From the NCBI GenBank assembly GCA_947579665.1, contig OX388349.1, positions 26,320,459 through 26,384,458 on the forward strand: 64,000 nucleotides of DNA. Direction: 5' to 3'. Below, one piece after another: positions 24,301 through 35,240 of the stretch. Origin of the DNA: Sympetrum striolatum (lineage: Eukaryota > Arthropoda > Insecta > Odonata > Libellulidae). The notes beneath the pieces are model-generated. The model was not told where the DNA came from, searched no databases, and was given only the letters and a program-made list of their open reading frames with translations. Position 1 is the first letter of the stretch; each line of letters opens with the position of its first letter. The translations under genes were made by a program, and so were the position numbers.

Positions 24301-26343
24301 TATATATTTATTCCAATTTCAATCTTAAATTCAATAAAATACATGGACAATAATTGAAGTTTAATTCTTAATGATGTGAAGAATACTATTCGGTTTTCAT
24401 AATGCGTAGCAATAAGGAATAAGTGGGATTGGAGTAGGAATACCCGATGTGGCGATTCTCACCTTTAGAGAACGAGAATTTTGGAGTCTAGAGGAAAGTG
24501 ATGTTCTGGGAGATTATAGCGAGAACAGATGGCCTATAATGGTCTCTTTTTCTGGATAATTTGTGCGCTAATAAGGCGTTATTTTGGTAGTTTGGTTTCT
24601 CACTCGAACATACGTCTTACGGCTGCCTGCTGGATATTAATGTAAATGTGATTCTTCAAACGCCCAGTTCAAACATAGGATATTCATTATTTGTGATGAA
24701 CATTCCGAGGAGGATTTTTGATTACAAGTCTTATGTTTTCAATTCAGCAATTAGAATTCGAGAAGTCGTTAGAGCGATTACTGAGTTACTAACTATGACA
24801 CAATTTAAAATTTGTATTTTGTCTACGGAATATAATTTTTCGCCAACTTAATCATGCAGACGAAGGAAATTCGTAATATAAATTTATAAACACCATTTGT
24901 CACCTAGAATACAGGAATTCATTGTCCGTCCGGAGTTAAAAGGAAAAATACCAATTCCAAAGTTAAAACAATCATTATTTCATAAAAACCAAACAATTTC
25001 TGCACATATATCAGACTTGTCTTACATTTTGTAACAGGGAGCTCGGTGACCTTGGTCATTGGTCAATTGTGTTGCCTTCGCGCGGAGAAATTCACGTTTT
25101 AATGCATTAAGGCTTTGATAATTCGCGAGGAAAGTCGTTAACCATAAGTTGATTCCTTTAAAGTATCGCAGGCACCAATACAAAACAAACGTTGAAATGC
25201 ATTACCTCGCGCGGAAAATCTTTAACCATATGTCGAGCACTTTCAAAGCAAGTATTGCAGGTGCCTGGTATATATTTCCTTTTCGTGCCTATGTCAGCTA
25301 GACTCAGGACCCTCATTTTACAGTCGCCCAGTAGAAACTATCCTCTGGCTAATTCAAAGCTCCTTCCTCACCATGGTGCTAAGGAAATTAGATGTTATTG
25401 CACTCGTAAAAATATTCCCAAATAATATAATTATATTAGCGTATTTTAGTAAACAAAGACTTCCTAATTAACAACCCAAGTTTTTATCACTGATACTTTT
25501 TTTATGAACGTCTGACTTTATAAAGTTAATTAACGAGGATTATGCTGCCATAATAAAGTTATTATTAAGCTGCTAAAATGGACTTATCAGTTTGTTGGGA
25601 AGTGTCACAAATATAACTAGTTGCTAATTAAGAGGTGATTTTGCAGCTGTCTGACACATGTTATTCGCATAGGAAGGGCACGAGCTCGAATTCCGCTTAA
25701 GTTAAATGAGTTTTTATCTTAAACTTCTCTTGTTCGGGAAATGAACGAATGTAAGATATGGTTTCCACATATATTTATACGCCCCAGTGATGAATATATA
25801 TATTTACCAGAGAAATGCAATTCATTATAGAAAAATAACCATTGGACATGAAAGATTCGGAACCGATTCATCACCAATTGTCGGTCAAGAACATGTTTCG
25901 TGTGTCAGTGGAAATTCCTCTTCTACCAAGGATTCGAGGTCGTTCGCTGAGAGACAATATCCTTTGACTCATTTTCCACAATAAGAGGTATTTGACAGGG
26001 CCTCCTGATTTCTGGAAGCACGATGAACCTTTCGCTTTCAGTGCAGCGGATTTTCGAAAGACTATGCGTCACTCGCAACAACAAACCGGTCGTAAGGCAA
26101 GGAGCTCAGGCTTACTTACTCAGACTTATTGGCGACTATTTCTTCATTTAGGTCTTCACGACGATAGACGGACAACCAGCGGACCGCGCAAGCAAATCTT
26201 TTTCATTTTCACGCTTTTAAAAAAAACCTTGAGAACTATTGACATTTTTATGCATATTATTATTCATTGTTCGTCTACAACCAGGACAATTCGCGGGTTC
26301 ACAATTTACAATTTTCTCGGCGGTAGATCCAAACCAATTATAT
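24301..26343. other. Non-coding stretch
   Basis: No gene supported. A tRNA T-arm-like segment (GCTCGAATTCCGC, near 25684) might be a SINE relic. ORFs at 24648-24851, 25192-25425 and 25992-26351 (all plus) have no recognisable domain. Confidence 0.45.
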
Positions 26344-26475
26344 ACATTTAGATTGAGATATATACCCCGTGAGCCTCCAGATGGGTATGGCAGGGGTTGT
26401 AATAACACCATCATCACGTAATCTACTCTATCAGCCTCTCTTATTGTCCGGGGAAAAAAGCGACCAAAAGTAAGG
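26344..26475 (-). mobile_element. CR1-like 3'-end fragment (subfamily A)
   Basis: On the minus strand this matches the last ~130 bases of the element ending at 26836. Shared landmarks are the GGTCGCTTTTTTCCCC segment, the CCCCTGCCATAC block, and the GGGGTATATATCTCAATC start of the ATCTAA tail. Only the extreme 3' end was inserted or survives. The coding part is too short to be meaningful. Confidence 0.75.
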
Positions 26476-26835
26476 CTGAATCATATAGAGGAGAATGAAA
26501 ATATTATTTATCATTCTATATTTTTCTTGATTCCAATGAATTTTCTCGATTATTAATCATAGTGTATATGTGCACACTGTTACCGAGTCTGAGAGAAATA
26601 CGAATACATATAAATATTTTCCACTTGCTCTAAATTATGTTATCTAGTCTCCTTCTCTTAAAAACTTGAGTAACATTACGGGGATGAAGGTCCATGACGG
26701 AGCTGACATTTTTTCATAATCATCCATGTGTAAGAATCTACGGATTCTATCGAATGTGGACATGAATATACAGATGATAATTAATGATTGCTTTGTCGCA
26801 GGGGCGCAGCCAGGATTTGTCATTGAGGGAGAGGG

Positions 26836-27756
26836 TTAGATTTAGATTTAGATTTAGATTTAGATATATACCCCGCGAGCCGCCAGAGGCGTATGGCAGG
26901 GGGTGTAATACACCACCATTAAGTATTCCTACCTATTAGCATCTCTAATAGCTTGGGGAAAAAACGACCAAAAGTAATTATCCGTCCTTGCAATTACTTC
27001 CCTATAACGCTTCGTCGATGCCTCTCGGAGATCGCGTTCGCTCCTTACTAGCACTAACATTTCACTTACTTCGTCTATAAATTCTGAACGATTGAACTTT
27101 TCGAAAAGTTTCCGACGATATTCAGATCTTCTCATCTGTAGTGATTTCCAACTGAGGGACTCTATCATTGCCGTAACGCTGCTATCAAACCTGAAATCCC
27201 CGCAAACGAATCGGGCTGCTCTACGCTGGACCATCTCTAAATCTGAGACTAAACCTACTTCGTGTGGGTCCCAAACCGCACAGCAGTATTCAAGACTCGG
27301 ACGGATAAGAGAAAAGTAAGCTATTTCTTTGACTCTCGATGAGCATCCTCTCAACGTTCTACCAGTTAATCTTTGCATTCTATTCGCTTTTCCTATCGCA
27401 TCTCGAATATGTTCTTTAAAAGATAAGTTGCTGCTAAACGTGACTCCTAGGTATTTGTTGTCGTGAACTAACTCTAATGGATGACCTGAGATTTGGTACT
27501 GCGTGGGAATTATGTTTGTGGAGCGCGTAAAACTCATGGCAACGCATTTATTTATATTTAAATCCAGCTGCCAATCTTTACACCATCCTGATATTACGTC
27601 CAGGTCGTCTTGAAGCACATTACAATCGTTTTCTGTCAAAATCTCTCTGTATATCAGGGTATCATCGGCAAATAATCTAACCTTACTCTTTACGTTATCT
27701 ACATATATACTATCTATATCTACTATATAGACAGTAGAATGAGCGAAAACATTTCT
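26836..27756 (-). mobile_element. CR1-like non-LTR retrotransposon, subfamily A, 5'-truncated
   Basis: A 5'-truncated insertion on the minus strand. It comprises the C-terminal half of the reverse transcriptase ORF (stop at 26929), a short 3' UTR with a hairpin (26881-26891 core), and a (ATCTAA)n tail at 26836-26865. Truncation falls within the reverse transcriptase palm, as is usual for target-primed insertion. The copy is fairly young, since the frame is open for over 270 codons. Confidence 0.88.
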
Positions 27757-27780
27757 ACATTTCAGGGCCGGTATATTCAT
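26929..27780 (-). pseudogene. Reverse transcriptase C-terminal portion (CR1-like, subfamily A)
   Basis: Partial ORF of 283 codons from an RNA-directed DNA polymerase used in target-primed retrotransposition. The catalytic box FADDTLIYREI (about residues 37-47) is intact and followed by WQLDLNINKC and KYLGVTF, then the thumb/connection segment LIRPSLEYCCAVWDP and VQRRAARFVCGD. The protein ends SFFPQAIRDANR, the usual C-terminus of this clade. Endonuclease, fingers and the first half of the palm are missing. The first ~25 codons look like flanking or rearranged DNA, because the expected IYINDL is replaced by IYVDNV in a repetitive TATATAC context. Not a functional gene by itself. Confidence 0.9.
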
Positions 27781-27982
27781 GCACGCTACATGATAGAAGA
27801 TATGTTAAATTAAAAAAAAACTAAAATGCATAGAAAACTAGGATATGTTCACGGTTATGTGGCATAGTGGGCCACATTTCAGGGCCGGTATATTCATGCA
27901 CGCTACATGATAGAAGATATGTTAAATTAAAAAAAAAACTAAAATGCATAGAAAACTAGGATATGTTCACGGTTATGTGGCA
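27757..27982. repeat. 108-bp direct tandem duplication
   Basis: The block beginning ACATTTCAGGGCCGGTAT (27757-27864) recurs at 27874-27982 with only one extra A in its A-run, separated by TAGTGGGCC. The near identity shows a recent event at the truncated 5' edge of the CR1-like copy. It may be a duplication made during insertion. Confidence 0.95.
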
Positions 27983-28448
27983 AAATTAAAACCTTTTTGA
28001 GATTTTACTTTGTAAAATGAATAATTGAATAATAATGATGAATAATAATCCTCAATAATATTTGGATTTCCAGTTTTGATAGGGCCATTTTCTATTACAT
28101 TGTCATTATTTCTCTAGGTGCAAGGTTTTTGTCATTGTAAATATTAATTTCGAGTGCCTTTGAGAGTTTTTTGAAATCAAAGGAAGGTTAAACTTTCCTT
28201 TAACTGTTAGTGAATGTGAGAAGAAATAAATTTGTAGTAGTGATTTAGGAGATGATATTGAAACGTAAGTATTTTGGAGGTAGCACTATAATTTGGACAA
28301 CCCAGTTACTTTGAAGGAAACCGAAGACCAATTGTTGCGGAGACGGATGAATTTTTCCTCTTAATATCATATGTTGTTTTATAAATTCGATATATTCTAA
28401 TTATTGAGTTAAAATGTCGACAGCACAAAAACACCATAAAAATATGTC
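27983..28448. other. Non-coding spacer
   Basis: AT-rich sequence between two CR1-like remnants. No ORF or repeat recognised. Confidence 0.5.
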
Positions 28449-28810
28449 TATGTAAGAACCCTTCAATCCGCCTTTCGGCGTGTGGCAGGGGGTACAGGCA
28501 CCTTAACTCTATTTTCCTAATCAATTTCTTTCGCGTACCATGCGCGGAAAAAATGAATTCTTGATACGATTCCTTCTAGCATTTATTTCTCTAATCTTCA
28601 TCGCAGTATCAGAGCGTCCCACATCAACAAGGAGGTTGCATTATATCGATTGCATCATTTGAGAACCTAATTTTTCTGAACTTACTTAGTAAATTTATCC
28701 TTTGAATTAGTCTTCTATCTCTTAATGATTACCATTCCGCGTACTGATTCATCTGAGTAACACTCACCGTTTTATCATGGCAATTCTGTACAAATCGTAT
28801 CGTATACAAC
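28449..28810 (-). mobile_element. CR1-like 3' fragment (subfamily B)
   Basis: On the minus strand this matches the 3' end of the copy at 40274-41196. It includes the 3' UTR hairpin (28469-28480 core), the TTTTTCCGCGCATGG segment and the decayed C-terminal codons. It lacks an obvious hexamer tail. The frame is broken by several indels. Confidence 0.75.
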
Positions 28811-28889
28811 CAATCAAACAAATGCCGTACACGAACTGTAATATGAAAGTAATAATCAGTGTAAACGCGAAACAGTATTTTCTCGTTTG

Positions 28890-29140
28890 GCTAGGTTGAA
28901 TAAGAGGAATATAAGTTTTTTTTCTTTGAAACACGATGAGCATCCCCTCAACGATCTACTAGTTAATCTTTGCATTCTATTCACTTTTCCTATCGCATCT
29001 CTAATATGTTCTTTCAAAGATAAACTACAGCTAAACATGACACTTAGATATTTTGTGTGGCGCACTAACACTGAGGGTTGTCGCGAAATTTGTTGCTGCG
29101 TGGAAATAACGTTTTTGGATGATATCTAACATCCTTACGC
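28890..29140 (-). pseudogene. Reverse transcriptase fragment (subfamily A-like)
   Basis: A minus-strand frame at 28856-29071 reads KYLSVMFSCSLSLKEHIRD then AIGKVNRMQRLTSRSLRGC. It is clearly homologous to residues of the copy at 26929-27780 (KYLGVTFSSNLSFKEHIRDA and onward). It sits directly beside a subfamily B 3' end, so this locus is a mosaic of two insertions or a recombinant element. Confidence 0.8.
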
Positions 29141-29149
29141 TTTATATAC

Positions 29150-29430
29150 GTCATTCAAAAAAACTCTAGGTGCGTCTTACAAGATTTACCTTTATGGAAT
29201 CCGTGTTGGATCCGAATGATTCCTATCTTTACGGTAAGGAACTGAATAATAGAGCTTGCTATAGTATGCTCCATTATTTTGCAGGAATTCGAAATTAACG
29301 AAAAATACCCATAATAATCTGATTATTCTTAGGCCCCGGAGTGACGTTTAATTTCTTCCACGACATTTGGACAGTACCCTCATTAATTGATTTCTGATAG
29401 AATTTCCTATCAATCTGTTGCAGTGAATTT
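29150..29430 (-). pseudogene. Reverse transcriptase N-terminal (fingers/palm) fragment
   Basis: Minus-strand translation gives VTPGPKNN, CKIMEHTIASSIIQFL and QHGFHKGKSCKTHLE. These are the familiar CR1/jockey-clade segments 'NVTPVFKK', 'K..E..I...I..FL' and 'QHGFRKG.SC.T.L' in their normal order. The frame shifts between blocks. The central palm with the FADD box, expected between this fragment and 28890-29140, is deleted. Confidence 0.75.
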
Positions 29431-29870
29431 CCACTCGCATCAACTTATATCTCTATGGAAATCGAATCCGAATCAATGCGCGAGGTAAAATCGTGAACTC
29501 GACCATCATCTAATGAGAAACATTTTTTGAAGTACGGGTTAAGTAAGTTAGCTATTTCTGCCGATTTATTTAAGGCAATTCCCTCTTCGCTTATAAAGCT
29601 AGGCACAGAAAATTGACCACCACGAGTCTCACGCACTTATGACCAAAATTCTTTCTAATCGCCAACTAGTGATTTTAACAGGGTTCGAGATCTATATTCC
29701 TGGTATTCTTTTCGTGATCCTTCCTCAAATAGCTTTTGCACTTCTCTATAGTTTTGATCACCAAGCTCATGGATCTCACCACACGGTTTAAGTTTTCTCA
29801 ATCGCGAGTGAATGACTCCTATGCAACGATTCAAACCTCTTCCTCGTCTCACCTACTGTTTAGACGGAAC
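29431..29870 (-). pseudogene. Linker between endonuclease and reverse transcriptase
   Basis: Two minus-strand frames (29445-29636 and 29655-29852) encode the region that joins the endonuclease and the polymerase. KLFEEGSRKEYQEYRSRTL lies in the upstream frame. VPSFISEEGIALNKSAEIAN then LLNPYFKKCFSLDD lies in the other. The order and strand agree with the neighbouring fragments. They are separated by a stop and a frame change. Confidence 0.7.
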
Positions 29871-30099
29871 ATATTTAACTAAATCTACTTTGATTATCCG
29901 TAGAAACTCTACCCAACTATCATTTACTGTATTTTCACCCGAAAACTGTCAAAAAATATCCAAGTCTTCGTTCAAATAAAACCTTAAACTCAGAAATAAT
30001 TGCTTTGCTAATTACATACACTTGCCTCACCGGCTTAAGAGATCTAACCACTACTACTTTCATCCCTGCCATTATGACATCATGGTCTGACTGTACCGT

Positions 30100-30800
30100 C
30101 AACTACAGCGAGGCTAGTTATTATTTGTGGTTGGGAAGTGGCTAGTAAATTTAAATTGATACCTTGCCTCGCACGATTCGTTCGAGTTTTCGTCATAATT
30201 ACCTGATCTAAAGCATGCAACGAAAAAGTAAGATGTATTTCGTGAATTTTTTCTCTCACTGCTAGTGCTGGAGAATTTTAGATTATCCCATTTAATATGC
30301 GGTAGGTAAAAATCTCTTCCTACGGCGATGATTGGATCTTTTATTTTCTCACCATTTTTCTGTAAGGCCTCGGATAAATCAACAATACAACCTATTTTTT
30401 CATCGGGAGGACGACACAAAGAACAAACATTAATCTTACTTCCGTTTTGTCTTTGAATCGAGCACCAAATGATTTCACTCCTGCTATTTTCTACGAACTC
30501 ATCGCGCTCACTAATTAAATGAACCTATACTGCTATAAAAACTCTACCGCTAGATCTACATAGTCATATTTTCGTTATATCATATAATCGGGGGAAATAT
30601 CTCGCTTTGAGTAATATCTTCGCTTAAGCAACTCTCTTCCTAGTATGATATCCGCGCAAGTTCTCGTCGTAATGTTAAAGAGTAGTAGTAGTAGTATTGT
30701 TAAAAGTGCTTCGACAGCTAATGTTAAAAAATTCCGCCTGTTTATTACGTAAGCTCTTGCAATTTACTGTTATTATTTTTAGATCTCTCAGTTCTCACAT
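30100..30800 (-). pseudogene. Apurinic-like (EEP) endonuclease domain, broken
   Basis: On the minus strand the domain starts near 30780 with IITVNCKSLRNKQAEFF. It continues with GRVFIAV, a TAG stop (30525-30527), then EIIWCSIQ, GSKINVCSLCRPPDEKIG, and IIAVGRDFYLPHIKWDN. These are the N-terminal, beta-strand and GDFN blocks of the exonuclease-endonuclease-phosphatase domain of CR1-clade elements. The GDFN catalytic Asn has become Tyr (RDFY), so the copy is inactive even apart from the stop. Together with 28890-29870 it is one decayed element. Confidence 0.8.
30677..30695. repeat. (TAG)n short microsatellite
   Basis: Five GTA/TAG repeats in the 5' part of the broken CR1-like element. Confidence 0.8.
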
Positions 30801-32185
30801 TAAAACACGGTTTCCTTTTTCGAATAACCTTTATCTCTTTTTTAAGTAAATTTTTCTTTTTCACCATTGCAATTTTTTATTTTTTGGGGCTAAGCTCATG
30901 CATACCCTTTTGCCTATTTAAGTGTGTGTTAGTAACTATTTCTACTGCTGAATTAAAGAATAACTCTGTCTGCGTATATTCGCTCTATTCTCTAATCTAT
31001 TCGCATCTAAACCGCAAAACTACGTAGTAAACGGCTTTAAAACAACGGTCTTCATGGAGGGAGAGGGGGGCGGGAGTGTTTCGGAAGAGTCCGTAAAGTG
31101 CAGAGAAAGTTTAGTAAAATCAGCGAATAATAGCTGAGTATGGCGCCTAACATATGGATCTAAGTAGCCTTGAGAAGTATTTTAACATACGGAAATCAAG
31201 ATGATCAAATTGGAAGCGGAAAATTTTATTCATCGCTACAGAGAAAGTAGAGAAGTGAATACCGGCCTCTTGGAAACTTTATTAAAGTTTTGATCATACT
31301 GTAACAAGTATTTTCTTCAGTTTGCTCTGTTCTGCAATGTATAATCTATGGGGCACGTGTATTTCGTCGAAAATGAGTAATTATGATTACACTAGGAGGC
31401 GAGTACGGTATATGTAACGATTGATTATCGGACATTCGAATCATCAGTTTTTACTTGTGTTTAAGATTCCAATTGATGGTATATAATGGAACCCAATGTC
31501 CATTGCATTCCAGCTCATTAATCAAATAGATTACAGCTCTGGATAAATTAGATTGAAATTAACTGTTGTAGAGTAAATACACTCACTGAAGAGGAAAATC
31601 GTATGAGTGGTGTGATGAATGACTGTAACATCAATAGAGATGTGATACCGTTGCAATTTATTATATTTTTTCAGTCAGTATGGTTAAAGTGCATTGATGT
31701 CTCATGAGAAACACCATTTGTTATTACAAAAATATTACTCCCTATTACATATTGCCTGATAGAGCTGGAAATTGTTGATTACCGATTCTACTATTTAAAA
31801 GCTAATAATAGTGATGAAAATTCCTGTCAAAACGTTAAATGCTAAAAAGCTCTTGGAAAAGTTGAACTCCTTCAACACACGGATTAGAATGGATTCATCG
31901 AAGGTATATTTTTAATACCTCAAGCAGTGGAAAACTACACTGCTCGAGAAAAAATAGAAAGGTAAGAATAGGACGCATCTTAGTGGTTTCTGAATTCCAA
32001 TTTTTAAGTGTTGAATTCTCTTTGCAAGAATTCTATTCCATCACAATTCTAGTATGTAGACCTTTAATTCGCGAAGTAATACCTCAAAATGTTCATTTTA
32101 ACGTCTAATATTCCGCTATCAAACTCAGTGTATTATATTGAAATTCTACACAACTGTTTTTATCACGACTAACTTTGAATAATAA
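30801..32185. other. Non-coding stretch
   Basis: The first 250 bases may be the 5' end (ORF1/5' UTR) of the decayed CR1-like element, but no motif confirms it. The rest is AT-rich, with plausible splice acceptors (CTAG ending at 32051 and CTCAG ending at 32128) just upstream of the candidate start exon. Confidence 0.4.
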
Positions 32186-32239
32186 ATGGCAAAAAATGAA
32201 GACAATGAGGCAGAGGCACTACTTGAAAATCCCGCGAAG
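32186..32239 (+). CDS. Candidate protein start exon, 18 codons
   Basis: An ATG in good context (AATAAATGG) opens a frame MAKNEDNEAEALLENPAK. It ends exactly on a codon boundary at a consensus donor (AAG then GTGAGT at 32240). The peptide is acidic and hydrophilic, like the cytoplasmic N-terminus of many membrane transporters, but I do not recognise it. An acceptor at 32128 or 32051 could join it to the candidate first exons at 21.8 or 23.1 kb. The frame stays open to 32455 past the donor, but that part is unlike coding sequence. The next exon would lie outside the window or has not been recognised. Confidence 0.35.
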
Positions 32240-33510
32240 GTGAGTCTTAAATGTCTGCATATTTATACGATACTAAAAGTCTATTTTCCATTCGTAAGGA
32301 CTTTGAATATTGCCGGTTTTACTGCCTCTATACAGAGTTGCCGAATTGTCGGAGTTAGAGTGATTTCAGTTAGTTTCCACGTAATCCGCGCTCTGACGCC
32401 AACTGGTGTTGCGATAATTGTTTCCCCCACTGTACCAATCAGATATCCAATTTAGGTAAGCTGAAGTTGAGCATTAAATGTATTGAGTTGATGCATTTCG
32501 AGAGTTTCCGTCTTTCACTTACTTTGAATATTTATAAAAGATTTGATGCGAAAAGCATAATGTATTCTCAATAATCTAGAACAACTGTCTCTGTAATGAG
32601 TAATAATCAGCGATACATAGTGACATTTCATTACAAAGGAACCTGGTGAACTCTATTTAAATTTTTTATCTATATTATCGGCTTCTAATTCTAGATAAAA
32701 GCTGTAGTGTAAAAAGGGAATGAAATTGGATATTTCGGACTTCATTAATAATATCCGAACGTCTGAAGTAGTGTTATCCACACAATCCGCTGAAATCGTG
32801 TGTTTTTAATATTGCGTCATTCATATGTAATACGATTATTTTACATGCTCTTGAGAATATTATAAATGATATGCTTCATGTAATGCAAACGAAATTATTA
32901 TTCCCATATTTGATATAGATGGATTAGAGTTCTAGGAGGGAGAGGGACCATATGTTAGGTATATAGTTGCTAATGAAGGAATGAAGAAAGTGAATTATAT
33001 CGTCCTTAGCGACCTTCAGTCCTCATGCCGTTTTAAAATTATAAGCAATCTTCCGATCCCCTCAATAAGTATACGATGAATTTAAAATATATGGTCTTAA
33101 AATGTACTTATATTATCAAAATTTAAGATGAGATGAAGAATTAGATCGGATCAATATAAATGAAGAAATGAAGTAAGAAATCTGAGTATTTGCTCTTAAA
33201 TATCAGGAAAATGACTAAACTCTCGTCCAATTAAAGCGATTCGCAATGCAGGAGTTCAGGAAGTATTTAACATGCGTACTTTCGAATTAAAATAATTTCT
33301 CGGTCACTACAGTTATTGAATAGCGAAGCAATGTCAGAACCAAGGCTATTTCAGTTCATTCTCAAATTATATGTTTAGCGTTTAGTCAAATTTCTACACC
33401 AATTGGTGCATCACTCAATACATAAAATATTTGCTTATCTATTCCACCTTATTCTATTCCTCATAATGAAAAATTAAAAGTGCGTTATTTACATACAGTG
33501 AGCTTTCTGA
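32240..33510. other. Non-coding, presumed intron
   Basis: AT-rich, with no gene or repeat recognised. It begins with the GTGAGT donor of the candidate start exon. Confidence 0.4.
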
Positions 33511-33690
33511 GAGGCCAACAGCTGTTTTTTTCCCTTTCTTTTGCTAACATACTTTCCTTTTCCATGACATTCCATACTTTGCTATGAATAACTGAAAGCT
33601 ATTGCCGTTCATGCAGCTAGATATCTCGTGGGCCAACAGCTGTTTTTGTTATCACTTTCTTTTGATAACATATTTTTGCCTAAATTATCC
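33511..33690. repeat. Imperfect direct duplication, 118-bp period
   Basis: GGCCAACAGCTGTTTTT occurs at 33513 and again at 33631. Each is followed by a CTTTCTTTTG-TAACATA segment. The two halves are diverged outside this core. Confidence 0.75.
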
Positions 33691-34506
33691 TCAAATATGT
33701 AACCTCCGCAAGTAGGAGTTAGAGAACTTCTGGGGCTCAAACGACCTTCGATTCTTCTGCCTCGCTTTCAAGGTTAATGCTGGTCTTTTCGTGCTGTTTC
33801 AGAATAACTGTTCGTAATTCATTGAATGAGATAACTTGTAGTAAATATAACGATATGAATTGCAGCGTAGACAATAAATGAATTTAGAATATCGCTGTTG
33901 AGGAAATTACATAAAAAGGAACCTGTTTAATGAAGCCAATTCAATTTTTAAATGAGGCAATATTATGGATGTACTGCAGTGTGATTCATAATCTTGAGTG
34001 ATTCTTACTACAATGGCCTTCCGCTTTGATGAAAACATTTGGGCGTAAATTTCGTATTATGGATGAAATATTCTCAGCAATTTTTTTTAACATACTTTAG
34101 CACCTGTACTGTAAATTACTGCTTATAATAAAAAATTACTGTTATCTCTCATAAAATTTTCAATTCCTCATGTGCCGAGATTATATTTTTCAAATCTACA
34201 TCCGCCTTTCTCCAGCGAAATTAAGGGTTTATTATGCATAATTCATTATAACATTATTGAGTAATTTGAAGATTATTTGCTGATATTTGATTTTTCAAAT
34301 TACATAAAAGGAATAATATATCTTCTACAAGGCTTCTAATTTTTATATATTCTTTAGACATGATCTAAGGCTAATTACTCTTGGCTGTAAGGTAAGGTTG
34401 ACTAATTGTTTACTGTCAACATATGGTTCGAGACATCAATATATCCTGTAGGTAATTGGAAATAGCTATAGCCACTTCTCTTCTAACGTATATTAATGTG
34501 GATTTT
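33691..34506. other. Non-coding stretch
   Basis: AT-rich and without recognisable features. Confidence 0.5.
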
Positions 34507-34825
34507 TACTAATTTTCAATTTCTTACTTATTGTGTCTTCAAGCATATATCCTCAAAAGTGCTAACGGAACTTTTGGTCTCAAAATAACGCCACCCTCAT
34601 TTGAAATTAGCGGCAGACGTTTACGCCTGGCCATGAAAGTAGAATAGAGCATTTGCCAGAAAGATTTTATATGATGTTTTATTGATTTGGCAATTCTAAC
34701 TTTTACAGGTTTTAAGAGAGCATACTTCATCTCCTTACAATATGGTTCACTCGTCTGAGTCAATTGTTTCGAATGAGTATGGGTATTAAAGGCACCAGCA
34801 TCAAAGAGGCGTAGGACAAATTCCA
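34507..34825. repeat. Dispersed repeat R1, copy 2
   Basis: Aligns with 23717-24019 in the same orientation over about 300 bases, starting with ATTTTCAATTTCTTACT. The minus-strand ORF at 34539-34826 runs through it, but its counterpart in copy 1 is not open, so it is unlikely to be coding. Confidence 0.6.
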
Positions 34826-35014
34826 AGTGGATCTCTAATTCTGGTAAGCTGCATTTAGTTTTAATTTTATATTATATATTTTAATTTAATTTCAATTTCG
34901 TTATGTAGTTCTATTTATAAGACTTATAAATTTTAAAATATTCGTTATCCATCATCTAAGGTAGATTCTTTTTGTAAGCATGAACTTAGAGTGAAATAAT
35001 ATCTTTTAAGGAAG

Positions 35015-35240
35015 GATTTGATCTTTTGCCGGTGTATGTTGCTAAGGAAATCTTCTCTGGTAACTTAGGGAAGTTGCCATCTCCAGAGATGTTCACGTCC
35101 CTGAAGATGGTGACAGAGGACGTCGCCGAAACGTTGGTTTACACCAAAGAACTGACCCACTTGTCTACCCAGGGCTTTTTCCTTAGCATATCTTTTAATC
35201 ATTATCATATTTTCCTTGAACCATGTCTCTGGAATTAACT
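35015..35240 (+). mobile_element. Possible Penelope-like or other retroelement fragment
   Basis: A GC-richer segment carries CCTGAAGATGGTGACAGAGG followed shortly by CGCCGAAACGTTGG. This CTGA-GA...CGAAAC arrangement is the kind of terminal motif found in many dispersed retroelements, including Penelope-like elements. The core differs from the CTGATGA of a true hammerhead ribozyme. The overlapping plus-strand ORF (35026-35238) shows no domain. Assignment is tentative. Confidence 0.3.

Noticed and set aside
32240..32455. Read-through of the start-exon frame to 32455 as an 89-codon gene
   Set aside because: The sequence after the GTGAGT donor has no coding character. The consensus donor on a codon boundary is the better explanation of the first 18 codons.
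35100..35140. Hammerhead ribozyme at the CTGAAGATG...CGAAACG motif
   Set aside because: The catalytic core requires CTGATGA followed by GAAA with flanking stems. Here the core is CTGAAGA and the stems do not form convincingly.
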